Shown one piece after another: positions 1-12,906 of a stretch of 64,000 nucleotides of DNA (the first letter of the stretch is position 1; each line of letters begins with the position of its first letter). The notes under the pieces were generated by a model, which saw only the letters and a program-made list of their open reading frames with translations, was not told where the DNA came from and did not search any database. Origin of the DNA: Cyprinodon diabolis (taxonomy: Eukaryota > Chordata > Actinopteri > Cyprinodontiformes > Cyprinodontidae); assembly GCA_030533445.1 (NCBI GenBank), contig CM060062.1, forward strand, positions 16,076,164 to 16,140,163. The letters are read 5' to 3'. Made by a program: the position numbers and the translations under genes.

Positions 1-49
1 AACGAGGGTCAGTGCATAGAATACAACAAGGCCGGTTATCATGACTCAC

Positions 50-3000
50 AGTTTGCAGATATCTGTGAAGTTGACAAAGGACGTTTTCTTGGTTCCCACT
101 CGGACCACCTGAGGGGGCTTCATTACAAATTTCCTCTTCTCTCCAGCCACCATGTCTGGATTTTTTTCCCTCATGATGTTGAAAACTCTGTTTAGGAGCT
201 GCGATGAAAACAACATAAGCTGATAATATCCTCCACAAATATCACAAGAATTGGTCATAATGCTGCCATTGGCTATATATAATCTCCTTGTTTCACCGGA
301 AAATTGATAATTTCTTTTCCTACTTTTTTTTATTGGTGGAGCGAGTGAAAAAAAAAAAAAAAAAAAAAAAAACTACAGCAGTTAACAAGTTAGTTTTTTC
401 CTGTCTAGTCATGTGCTTTGGTGTTTAAAGGTGTGTCAATTATGAGCAGTGCTGAAAGAGAAGTCGTTATTTATTTCATATACACACACTACTGTTTCAT
501 TAAATCACCTCTAATTTAGCACTTCAGTTTTAAGCTTTCCTTCCTTCCAATAAAAAGCTTGATGAAGCAGATGTCATCTGCTCACATGGTCTTTTTTTTT
601 TTTAAACACTGTCTACTCATCCTTTTGCATCACGTAGAAATTACCTTTTCGTACAGTGAGATAATGCTACACACAAAAAACTATTTGAAATTCATCACTA
701 TGCAAACGTCTTAAACCGAGTCTTGTTTGGTTTTCCTTGGCGACTGCAGCAGACAGTCATTAATACTGAGCCAGGCTTTACTGGAGATTTCTTCTCACTA
801 ATCACTGTTAGAACATATTATCTAGGAAGAGAGGGACTGATGCAATCACCTGCATTAAATGATCAAATATATCCGACAATGAAATCACACTGGCTATATG
901 ATGGCAGTGTTAGAATGTAAGAGTTTTATCTGGGCTGAATCAGATTCTAGAAAAGGCAGTATGAACTTCCGCTGCTTGGCCTTGAGATAATCTTAAAAAC
1001 CACAGTGCAACTACAGTACTTGGTTCTGTTATTTTCTGCTCGGTCCTACCTCATCATACGTGTAGTCTCTTTCCGTGCCCGCCCACGCTGGTCCAGTAGG
1101 GGAAATGAACGAAATCCCATCGTTGTTCTTACCCTCATCATCCTCCTGAGCTGCAAACATAGTATAAAAACCTTGTAACAAAAGGCCGCCTGCTTTTACT
1201 ACTTAAGGAAGGTCTTTAGGATTTCTACCATCATCTTTTTCCAAGGACTCTCCCTCGTCAAAGTCGACTTTCTTTGACTTCTTCTTCTTAGGGAGCTTCA
1301 AATCAAGGCTGTCCTCCTCGAGCTCCTCGGTGGGCTCTCCCTCGATTTTCAGTTCCTGGTGTGATTAGAGTCATTTAGCAGGAGTGCAAAGGAAAAAATA
1401 AGTGGAATGATTGTGCAGACAGAAGTGAAAAAGGAGTTTACTGACCTTTAATCCTTCTTCTACATCATTCCCAAAAACTTTTGGTTTCTTCTTCTTCTTT
1501 TTCTTTTGGTTGAAGAAGTTGAGATCATTCAAATCATCGGACAGTTCTACAAAGACAAACAGTTAAAAATCCAGCCACAAGTGCAATAAAATTAAAACCA
1601 AGGGAAATGTTAAACGACTCTCGGGTCTCACCCTTTTTTCTGCCTTCATCTTCATCGAAATCCACCTCCTTGTCTTCTCCAACCTCTGGCTCTGCCTCCT
1701 TGGCTTCCACCTCTTTTGCTTCTTCTCCTCCTACCCCCTCGCCTCCTTCCTCATCCAGCATGAAGGGCTTCTTCTTCTTTTTCTTCTTCTTAGTCATGTT
1801 GGGATCGAAAATCATCTAAAAAAAGACAGGAAACCAAAAAATAAATTCAAAAAAGATTTCAAAGAAAGTTCAAGCTAGGTAGGTTATATATTTTTGATTT
1901 CAATTTCCTGAATACTCCAGACTTTAATTTTCTTTAAAGTTCTTTTGAACTTTGAACTGAGTATTAATAAAAGGCAGATTTTTCTGATAGGATCAGTTTT
2001 GAATTACTGAAACAGCAAAAAACACAAGGCAGGAAGCGGAATAAAAGGAGGAAGTTGGGACAGTTTGTGGAATAAGAGATAAACTGAGAGTCTACTGACA
2101 GGTGAGAGGATTTATGTGGGAGTTGAATGGGTGAATGTTCAAACAGAGTAACAAGTGAATGAGTGGACCCAGATGGATGGAAAATGGCAGGACAATTATT
2201 GAGAGACAGAAGGATGGAAGAATCATTGGATGCACTGCAGTTTTCCATTTTTTTCTCTGAAAAAACTTTCTAAAAACAAATTCAGTTATGTGTTTTTTTT
2301 ATTTGTGCATCACAGTACTGGCATCAATAAAGGTTTTATTTTAATTATATTAGATTGCCGTCAGACATGAAAACAAGCTGCATTTGTTTTGTTATTTCAT
2401 TCAGAAAACAGCTAGAAAAGCAACATTTGGTTAATTTACTAACAAAAGGGCATAAAACAAATATTAAAGAGTATAAAGGATGCAATCATATATACCATCA
2501 CAAAGGAAATATATATTAAAATTAATCTGAAATAAATACAAGGCTGGAGCTTAGCTTCTATATCATATTCTTCAGTTAGCATACACTAAGCTATGAGATA
2601 CAACTGTAACCTATTATGAAATACATTAATTTTAAGGAATTTAGCTTTATGAATGAAACATTTTCAAAGGATGATATTAGTATTAATAATACGGTGATTG
2701 CTTAATAAGCTACATTTGTATAGTTGATCGAAATGAGCCGTTAGCATCGCCGTTTCTGCTTAGCTAACATTAACGGTTTGGTTTGAAGAATCCAACGATG
2801 AAGACAAGACGGAATTACGAGCTACAGTCTATAACAATCATCCCCACGGTGCGATAAACCTCGGTTCAGCTGCCCATTTAATGTATTTTTAATAAATATT
2901 AACAGTGTGTGTGGTTGGTCGGGCCGCTGTTAGCCCGGTAGAAACAGCCATGTGAGAGCTGCCACGGACAGGGAGGGGAGCTGCACTCCCAAGGCCCAAA

Positions 3001-3108
3001 GTCATCATTAGGGACCGTGAAATCATCCATCCAACTCCCCAGGCGGTACCACTCCGACACGGATAAAACGTCGAACAGCCCGGAATTTCTTACCTCGTCT
3101 CCTGACAT
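50..3108 (-). CDS. eif2s2: eukaryotic translation initiation factor 2 subunit beta (5' part, six coding exons)
   Basis: Coding exons in transcript order: 3094-3108, 1632-1815, 1446-1546, 1229-1355, 1050-1150 and 50-198. Together they give 677 nt in one open frame (225 codons plus two bases) and the gene runs off the left edge. All junctions are GT-AG. The protein starts MSGDE and then MIFDPNMT, as in vertebrate eIF2-beta. It carries the three lysine runs of the N-terminal domain (eight K after MIFDPNMT, seven K after DLNFFNQ, and LPKKKKSKK), which bind eIF5 and eIF2B-epsilon in known orthologues. The [22 protein letters not shown] linker follows, then [17 protein letters not shown] of the central eIF2-gamma-binding part. 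The C2-C2 zinc-binding C-terminus is outside the window. The product is a cytosolic subunit of the eIF2 heterotrimer that brings initiator Met-tRNA to the ribosome. Exon 1 codes for only five residues, as in the human gene. Identification is by recalled family sequence and is secure. Confidence 0.96.
341..372. repeat. poly(A)/(T) tract in eif2s2 intron
   Basis: An A run of more than 20 bases lies on the plus strand, so it is a T tract in the transcript, in the intron upstream of the 50-198 exon. It is a simple homopolymer. Confidence 0.8.
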
Positions 3109-3260
3109 GTTTGCGGCTTGAAATAGAAGAAAATTCAGTCAACGGTTCTTCTTCTACGATCACTACCACACGTCTGCGCCAAGATATTTCTTGCATCAGC
3201 GCTGGTCAACTACGAGCATGCGTGAAGTCGCCAAACCCTGACGTCACGACAAAACCTTGG
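3109..3260 (-). promoter_or_regulatory. probable eif2s2 5'UTR and core promoter
   Basis: This is the short stretch directly upstream of the eif2s2 start codon. It is richer in C+G and CpG (for example gacgtcacgac near 3240) than the AT-rich DNA on either side. No TATA box is placed convincingly, which fits a CpG-type housekeeping promoter. The transcription start cannot be fixed from sequence alone. Confidence 0.4.
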
Positions 3261-3927
3261 GGATGGGGAGCGTTCAAGATCAAAACGTTGCACAGGAACC
3301 ATAGAAACATGGGATTTGATTGTTTCAAGGTCTATGCTCTGCTGTGGCATGTTTTATTTTCTTAAAATAAATAAACTCAACGGGATTTAAGGGCAGGATG
3401 ACATATCAATTTACAGATGGAAAATATTGGCTTTTTCAGACTGTATTAACCATTCCTTTAATTAAAAGCTCTGCATTTGTCCATCCATTCCTCAATTTTT
3501 GCAGGGTGTCATATTCAAAGCCTATTTATATACCCATTGTGAATTTTAGTATTTATACCTGAAAATAGCCGATTTTTAATAATTTTAACCAGTATTTTTT
3601 TATTCCAGATCTTTTCCTGCACTTGTCCACTGTGATCTTATACTGGTCTTTGCAGGACCAATATAAACACGCTGAGCTAAACTGTGGTTGCTTCATGTTG
3701 GAAAAAACGTTATTTCTGCCGAAAATTTACAGACAAAAACAAACCAAAACAAACAAAAAAAAAAAAAAAAGACAAACCTGAATGGTATTTTTGGAATTCA
3801 GCTCTTTAAAAGAATTTTAATGACAATATTTTTCGCTAGCAGCACATGCATCAAACTGGTTTACAATGCTGGAGGAAGTGATCAAAGCAAACCAGCAAGA
3901 CTAGTTTAGTGATTTAATCAAAGTCCA

Positions 3928-4522
3928 GACCTACTTGTGATTAGTGCTGGGTATTTTCGCCAAAGTCCTGAATCGACTCGATTTTGATTCATTCAGTTCT
4001 AAATCGATTAATTGAGATTCTGTTTTTACAACAATGAAAGTGGTTCAACTGTTTCAAAGTACTCATGTATTTTATTTTTTCCTGTCATATCAAACACAAA
4101 GTGCAAATTTGTAAATCGGACAGTTTAAACTTGAGATGTGAATAAAAATGTCTCAAAAATGCAAACTTGTTTGTGAAAAGTGAAGCATCACACGAGCAAG
4201 CAGACCTGAAACATCAGGGACACAGCAGACATGCATGAGCTGCATTATCTCCACTGCACAAACCATATTTGTAGCGATGTCTGTAACAATTATACAGGGT
4301 GTTTGCTGGTCAGCCCCCATTTGTTAATGTCTTCAGTCAACCTATTGGCTATATTTGCAGCTGTCTGACTTGAAGTCATCTTGACTGCATCTTTCCTGCT
4401 CATTTGAATGTGACCGTCACGCGCGTCACTATAAAAATAATCGATCTCATTCCCTAGACATCGATTTTGCAAAAATGTAAAGGAATCGATTCAAAATCGA
4501 TTAAATCGACCTACTTGTGATT
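3928..4522. mobile_element. MITE-like element flanked by 15 bp direct repeats
   Basis: The segment 3943-4507 starts gtgctgggtattttcgcc, is full of ATCGATT-type words and ends with repeated aatcgattaaatc words. It is bounded by identical 15 bp direct copies of gacctacttgtgatt at 3928-3942 and 4508-4522. The ends are partly inverted (cgactcgattttgatt near 3973 against aatcgattcaaaatcga near 4485). It lies between eif2s2 and the 3' end of chmp4b. No coding potential was seen. A 15 bp duplication is longer than the 8 bp of hAT elements, so the class is open. Confidence 0.6.
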
Positions 4523-5192
4523 CAAATGTGGTGACAAAACCATAAAATGTTATGGGTAAAAAGGCCCCAATGTTACTTTTCTGCAAAGGTTGGTTTGAAA
4601 AGCTTGAAAAAATCATTTGAAAAAGAAATAAAAAACAGTTATCAATGATATTAAAGACTGATTGATACAGGAAGCAGATAATCTACACCAAGTATTTAGT
4701 ATTAAGATGTTGATTGTACATTCACTGGTTGCACACAAAAAATATTCATTGTTATTGAAGGGTGAATTAATGTGACTTAAAATGTAAAGAGCTTTAAGTG
4801 ATCTGTATATTCAAAATCATTTAAAGTTGGGTTATTAACTGTTTAATGGTGCTCATTTACAGCCATAATCTCCATCTGCAAAGATGGAGAATAAGAATAA
4901 AAAAGTGTCAATAAACACTTGATAAAGATAAAGCTTCCACAACAGTAAAGGATCTGTAAACTTTTAATGATTCTGCAAATAATATTCTCATCTGGATAAA
5001 TAAAACATAGAAATGCAAACATGCTTTCTCCATCTCTCCTTGAATTTTCTTTTCTATTTAATGAAAAAAAAACAAAAAAAAAACATGTGACTTCAAAAAT
5101 GAATCCTTTCGTCTCCAAACTGCAGCTGTTGTGGATTGCAGATAGGAAATCCCCATTTCCATCTGGATGCAACTCATAAGTTGTGACAAAAC

Positions 5193-5198
5193 TTTATT
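5193..5198 (-). terminator. candidate chmp4b polyadenylation signal
   Basis: TTTATT on the plus strand is AATAAA in the transcript, about 915 bp beyond the chmp4b stop codon. The DNA from 5199 to 6110 would then be 3'UTR. It contains no other gene-like open frame. This is only a hexamer match. Confidence 0.35.
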
Positions 5199-6110
5199 AT
5201 AACTATTATTATTTTTAATATACAATCTGAAACAAAACCCTTATAAGGACAGAGAGAGTAGGATGAGAGTTGTTGGGTTAAGCTTCTCCCTTCAAAAGCC
5301 GTGCGGAGTGATCTGTATTGTGACTTCCCATGTCTGCATGCTTTGCACGAATTCAACCCGAACCTCTCGAAAACTTGATATGAAAAAGAGATACAGTTGA
5401 GATATTTACACCAAATAACAAGAATCACTGGTGAGGATGCCTTCTGAGGCTAAAACGAATGACAGGAGGTAAAGAGAAAGGTCAGAGCCCTGCAGCTTCA
5501 CACAAAATATGAGGTTATGCTTTTTGCAAACACACGCAGAATCTGCAGAATCCTCACCCGCTGCATGCTTCTGGTTAAAGAGCAATTAGGAAACAAATAA
5601 AGGTAAATAAAGGAATTAAGGAAAAAAAAAAAAAAACAACAACAAAAACATTTAGGTAATCAACAAGACAAATACATATTTTGGAGCAAGAACCTTAAGG
5701 ATTTAGCTTTAGTGAAAATTCTGATGTTCTAAACATCATCAGATCTCTGCAGCACGTCGCTTGAAACAAACGCTACTTCTATTGAAATGATCCTGCCTGC
5801 TTTGGGGACCATTGATGGGTTGGTTTAAAAATCAAGGATAAAAAATGTCTAGGTAACTCTGAGACCCTCATAAGTTAGCAATGAGAGGCAATGGGTCTCA
5901 AAGTTCCATTTTTTTGGGGGTGATAACAAAAGGAAATAAGAAGGGAGGAAAAAAAGTACAGCATTGTTTCCTATTTTGTAGTGTTACACAATGTCAGCTC
6001 TCCTCAGACACACAAAAAAGAAACACTCAACATCCAATCAGTTCATTCCATATGTTGCTCCTTCCTCTTTCCTCGCTCAGATGCAGGTGTGATGTGAAGG
6101 GATGCTGCGT

Positions 6111-9100
6111 TTACATGGCCTCCGCCCAGCGCTGCAGGTCCTCCATGTCGTCCTCGTCTTCTTCTTTCTTGGCTAGTAGGTGAAAAGAAATTTTTAAAAA
6201 GACATAAGAGTCAGGAGGCGAAAATTAGCTCTGTTTGCAACTTTATGGGGATTTTAATGGAACACACCAAAAGAGAAAGAAAAAATATACAGTATACATA
6301 TCATGGCATGCATACACACCCCTCCCCCCTCAACAATAACACCCAGAGGTGAAATCTAGGGCAGTTCCTTAAAATACGACTCAGTGCAAGTAGAAATAAA
6401 TACAAGTTGAGAAAGGTTAGATTATTAGTCCTTTGTGGTACAATTTTCTCATTTGGGTTCAAAACCAGAGAAATGCTGTAACCTTCCAAAAAAAATGAAC
6501 CTTCCAAAAAAAAAGAAAAATAAACAAAATGCGAAAAATACAACACTGTAGTAGGGCCAGGCTATAATTTTTATTTATTTCGAGAATAAAGTTGAAACAT
6601 TACGAGAATAAAGTCGTAACATTACGAGAATTAATTCATAAAATTACGGAGAATTAAGGTTTTAACATTACGAGAATTAATTCATAAAATTACGAGAATA
6701 AAGTCATAAAATTAGGAGAATTAAGGTCGTAACATTACAAGAATTAAGGTTTTAACATTACAAGAATAAAGTCATAACATTACGAGAATAAGGTCGTAAT
6801 ATTACAAGAATAGTTAGAAAATTAAGAGAATGAAGTCATAACATAACAATAAAGTCGTAACATTATGAGAATTAAGATTTTAACGTTACGAGAATAAAGT
6901 CGTAACATTACAATAATAAAGTCGCAATCTTACAAGAATAGTCAGAAAATTAAGAGAATGAAGTCATAACATAACGAGAATAAAGTCGTAACATTATGAG
7001 AATTAAGGTTTTAACGTTACGAGAATAAAGTCGTAACATTACAATAATAAAGTCGCAATCTTACAAGAATAGTCAGAAAATAAAGAGAATGAAGTCGAAA
7101 CATATTGAGAATAAAGTCGTAACATTACGAGAATTAAGGTTTTAACATTACGGGAATAAAGTCTTAATATTACAAGAATAGTCAGAAAATTAAGAGAATG
7201 AGGTCGTAACATTACGAGAATAAAGTCGTAAAATTACGAGAATTAGGGTTTTTACATTACTAGAATAAAGTGTTATCATTATAAGATTAAAAACGTAACA
7301 AGATGAAAGTGGTAACATTACGAGATTAAAGTCGTAACATTACGAGAATAAAGTGGTAACATTACGAGAATAAAGTGGTAACATTACGAGAATAAAGTCG
7401 TAACATTACGAGAATAAAGTGGTAACATTATGAGAATAAAGTGGTAACATTATGAGAATAAAGTCGTAACATTATGAGAATAAAGTGGTAACATTACGAG
7501 AATAAAGTCGTAACATTATGAGAATAGTCAGAAAATTCAGAGAATAAAGTTTTAACATTACAAGAATAGAGTCATAATATTATGAGAATAGAGTCATAAA
7601 GTTAAGAGAATAAAGTCATAATATTACGAGAATAAGATCGTAACATTACAAGAATAAAGTCCTAATAGTACCAGAATAAAGTTGAGTTTTATGACAACTA
7701 GAAGCACTTTCTTTCCTAAAATGAGGAATGTCCAGCATCATGTGAAGTTATACTTTGCCAGAGGTTTGAAAAATAAGGAAATCTTTTAGCACACCAGCAT
7801 CAAATTGGGCAGTATGTCAAAGTGGTGCTGGTCAGCCAAAGATCGGAAGTTCAAAGCTTTCTTTCTGAGACAGGTTGTGGTATGATGACTTCATTCTGGT
7901 AAATCTATAACTTTATTCTCGAAATAAAATAAAATAAAAATTAAAAATCTCTAGCCTGGCCCTAATACTCCGTCGTGGAAAAGCAAACTCACCAGGTCTG
8001 GAAGGTAATGAAGTAGAAGGCACGTTGGGGAGGGGGACGTTCTCTGGTCCTCCGATCTCCAGCAGGTTTTTGTCCAGCTCCTCTTGTTCCAGCTCATCCA
8101 GCTCTGCCAGCAGCTCATCCTTACAGAGAGACGGATCAACAACAAAGATTAAAACCAACTCTACACACGGCTAAGATAGTGATGAAAAAACTGGGAAGGA
8201 TCTCATGTTTTGGTGGCTAAACCTGATTGTGAAAGAGGGAAATCTGAATCAGAACTTAATCAGGATTCTTTTAGTCAGACTAAAATTTTAAGAGGATTTT
8301 CTTAGGGCCACCCTGTGGACGGAATACGGTTGGCTATGTGGAATTACTCTGAATGAAGACATTTAGATTAAAAGTCAAACTGTAACAGTTTTAAGAAAGG
8401 AGGTTGAGCTCAGCCCGAAGCAAAAAGCTGACCAAGAGTTCTGCTTTACCAGATTAACTAACTTGGTTTAATGGCTCACATCTTTCCAGGGTTGGACTCA
8501 CCTCATCAAACTCTTCTCCAAAGCCAACGGGTTTAGAAATGGCGTCGGAGATTTCCTGAGCCAGCTCCTGCTGCTCCGTAATGTCTTGCATGAGGTCGTC
8601 CACTTTGTCAATGTCCCTGAAACGATGACAAGAGGAGAAAATTATTTAAAGGAATATACAAAAAGAGCAAAACGCAACAGGATTAAAGTCATTTTATGAT
8701 GTTGAGGTTTTCTCTCACATATTTTCATGGGCAGACTTCATGGCCTTGGCAGCAAAGCCCATGTTCTTCAGCACCTCCGTGTTGGTGTTGGCGTTTTCCA
8801 GTGCCTCCCTCTGGAACTCGATGGTGGACAGCGTGCCATCGATCTGGGCCAGCTGTTTCTCGTACCTCTTCTTTCTTTTCAAAGCCTGCAGGGCGGCTGG
8901 GAGCAAAAAAAGAAGAGGATGACGCTTCACGATGAAGGTTCGTTTGCAAATTATTACCTTTTGTTGGGAATTATTTATCCCCAGTGGAGTTTTGCTTTTA
9001 TAAGTTAAATAAGACATTTAATGAAACAGTTATGCATCTGATTAGTCAAATACTTGAAATGAAACAAGCATATTGCTTCTTAACAATTTTGGAATATAAA

Positions 9101-12063
9101 ACAAAATACACCTTAAAAAAATCTTGCCACCACACAGGATCTGTAAGAAAGCAGCTGCTATAAACAGCAAACTTAAAGGATTATTTTAGTTTAACACCTC
9201 TGCTACCTTTTAAATTTTTCATTAATTTCCTCTGATTGCAGATATATTTCTTGTCTTATTTATAATTTCCTTGGATATAACACCTTTCTGTGTTTCCCTT
9301 TTTGAGGAATTAGGCCTTCCTTTCACCACATTCATACCCTGGAGGGAGCAAAGTTATTGGATTACATACAAAATATAAATTCATAAATCTCAGAATTGTA
9401 AAATAGTTACATTTATATTTTTCTATTTGTGGTTTTGTTGTTTTATAAAAAACTGACAAGTAGTCATTATTTTCTATTATATATTCCTTCTTATTTTCTG
9501 TTACTTTTACTCGTTGTACATCATATAAGGTTGGTTAATAATAAAAAAACAAAAAAACAAAACAATAACTGTCTACCTGAAGTCAAATCTAACCAACATG
9601 ATATAAGCTCACCTTTAAAATGCAGGCAAAGTTTTTTTGTCATGAAAATAAGGCCAGGGAAACCTCTCTTTTAGTCTTCTTTGAAAAGCACCATTTTAAG
9701 AGGAGACAATGATCTGTTTCCTCCAACAAATAGACAAACAAATATTATTAAATATTTTTCAACATGGTGCCAAATGATTATTTCTTTAGGTTTTTCTATT
9801 TTCACTGGTGCATTTTCTATATGGAGGAAATTTTGTTTGAATATTGTTGCAAGAAATGAAACTTTTTTTACATGGAAATAAAATAAAATTCATAAATAAA
9901 ACTTTGAACTTTGTTATAACTAATAAAAGGTTTAGAGAGTAACTTTGCTATTTTCTTAAATTTTATTTTTTCAATTTCATAACTTTATTTCTTCCATTTT
10001 TCTTCTTTTTTTTCAGATTTTATAAAGATTTTGACTTTTTAAATTGCATTTCGCGGTTCACATTCTCTTCATTAAAAATGTTGTCGCCAACATTCATGCT
10101 GACCAATAGAAATGCATCTCTGCGCCTCAACCCTGCGAAAAGCCCGCCTCCAGAAGTAGACAGAATGTGGTCTGTGAAATATAACGTGAAACAAAAGAAA
10201 TTCGTAAAACTCAATCTGATAAGAAACAATTGACCAATTAAATTTAAAAAAGTTAAAAAAAAAAGAAAAAAGGCTAATCTGAGAAAACTTTTTTATAAAA
10301 AGTGTTCTTTGCTTGCAGTAATAATTCACAAAATATCTCCCTAAAGTTATAGGATCTTCATTCAGGAGAAAGCACATCTACTAATGGATGCATCCATTAC
10401 TTCTTTGTAGAGCCTGTTGTTAATTTAGGAAGTCTTCCTCCCGCCATGGCCTCTCTCTACATTTTCAAGATGGTGGATTGAGCCCCAGTGACCGTTTCAC
10501 ACAACCCCTGGTTTTCTGTGCTTCTCCACCTCACATACTGTCTTTTTTATAAATAATTTGTAATGATCAATTAAATAGAATTGTGTGCTGATTTTAGTTT
10601 AGTGCACAGGGTGAGAGATGTTCTGGTATTTACTCTGATTTTGGTGGATTTCTAATGATCAGGTGAGTCAACAACACCAGAGCTCATCAGGATGATGACA
10701 TCATTAGATGCTTCATACATCAAACATCGTTGTTCTACTTGGGATGTCTTAAACCTATAACCTGATTAGGCCCATTTCTTAGAATTATGTGTTAAAATAT
10801 TTTTTAAGAGTCTGACTGTGGGAAGATGCTTAGCAATGTATCTTTTCTCCCTTCCTGCATCTGTTATTGCACACTGGTGATCAACGGGCCGAAATATCCC
10901 TATTTATAAAGAGAAGTAAAAAAAAAAAAGTGACCATTTTGCAATATATATCCAATTACAGTCTTGGCGTGAAAGCTAAAGGATAGCAACTTACTCTATT
11001 TTTAATGATAAATAACGATTTTCAAAGTACACTAGGCAACAAGAAAGCCATATCTGTTACGCAATTAAGATTTTTGCTACAGTGCAGGTTTTAAAACCAA
11101 TGTAATGAACTTCATGTCATCATTTTTGTTTTAATTTGTTGTGTAAATGCAGCAGAGCTGTGGTGTTTTCCTTCAACACTGTCATAAGAATCTCACCCCA
11201 GCCCATCCTGGAGGCCAAGCTCTACAAGTTACCTTCAGACCCAAACTCTTAGGATTACCCTAACCTGGATGACTCTGGATCTTAAAAAGATGGCGGTTAC
11301 TAAGATCAGCAAAGTGTTGTAAAAAAAAAAGACAAACTGCAGAATATTATGTTCTCAGCCACATAAGTCAAACACACAGAGCACCATTATGACATTCATA
11401 CGTCACCCTGGGCTGAGTCAGTGTGTCAACCATTGTTAAGCTGGAGCCACAAATAATTAACATGGAGGCCAAACGCTGAACGTAATGCTGACACAGCGCA
11501 TTTCCACTTCATTCACTACAAACCTTCCAATGCTATAGCTCTTTCCACTGTCAACTGGCAACAAACGATTACTTTTCAGATCCATTAATCTGTAAATAAT
11601 TTTTTCTAATAATAATAATCGGATATTCAAAGGTTCCACAAAGCACATTTTTTACCAAATCAAAGCAGCTGTAACTAAACTTTTACACTTTAGTTGTTGT
11701 GGATCGAGCATATTCACTGTCAAATTACTCTTTTTTTATCCTAAATGCAAAATGTTCATATATATTTTTTTTTTACAATTTTGATACAATTACTGCTCCA
11801 AGTATGTTACTCTGCCAGCTAAAGGCATGTTTTAGTGTCTCTAAACTCCAGTTAACGATTAATCGATTACTAAATTAGTGACGATTATTGAGATAATCGT
11901 CACTAATTTAATCATCAGATCAATGTTGCCCTGCTATGGTCTGGCGACCTCTTGCCCGTAGACAGCTAGAGATAGAAACCAGCACCCCCCACGACCCTGC
12001 ATCCACCCTGCTGGATGGATGGATATGTCAATAATCGATGAATCAAATTAATCGTTTCAGCTC

Positions 12064-12133
<70 letters not shown>

Positions 12134-12828
12134 AGGGATGCGCGATATAATCGGCCCCCTGTCGGTATCGGCCTGTATCGGCCTTAAAACTGAATATCGG
12201 ACTTCGGCCACCCCACCGATATTTAACCCGATATTTGATCAGCTTCTGAGTTTCTAAAGTCTAAAAAAATAAATAAATACTACTACTTCTTCTTCCTCAA
12301 AAACTTGTTTTTTACAGACTTAAAAACTTCTAAAGACGAGGGAAAAAATATTGATACATTAAAATATCACAATATCTTCATATGCTGATATATTGCCATT
12401 TAAAAACACCATATCAATCTCTTTTACTAATGAAATATCGTCGTTATGCTACGAAATCCCCCCAAAATTCACGAAATTTTGCCATATTTTTATATGTTAT
12501 ATTGACGTGGTATCAATCTATTTTACTAACAAAATCTCACAAGAATTTGCAAAATATCACGTGAGTTTGTAACAGAACGATGAAATTTCACGAGATTTTG
12601 AAAGTAAAATAGATCGATACCGCGTTTTTAAAAATCGATTTGATATCAGCATATGAAAATATATTTGAGTATATTATTTTTCAAAGTGTCAGAAATGGAT
12701 AACAAAACTGCTATTTTCAATGACTACTTATTTTTGTCCAGCTTTAACATCAGTATCGGTTATTGGCTACATGAGTTTTAAAATATCGGAATATCGGATA
12801 TCGGCCAAAATCCCAATATCGTGCATCC

Positions 12829-12906
<78 letters not shown>

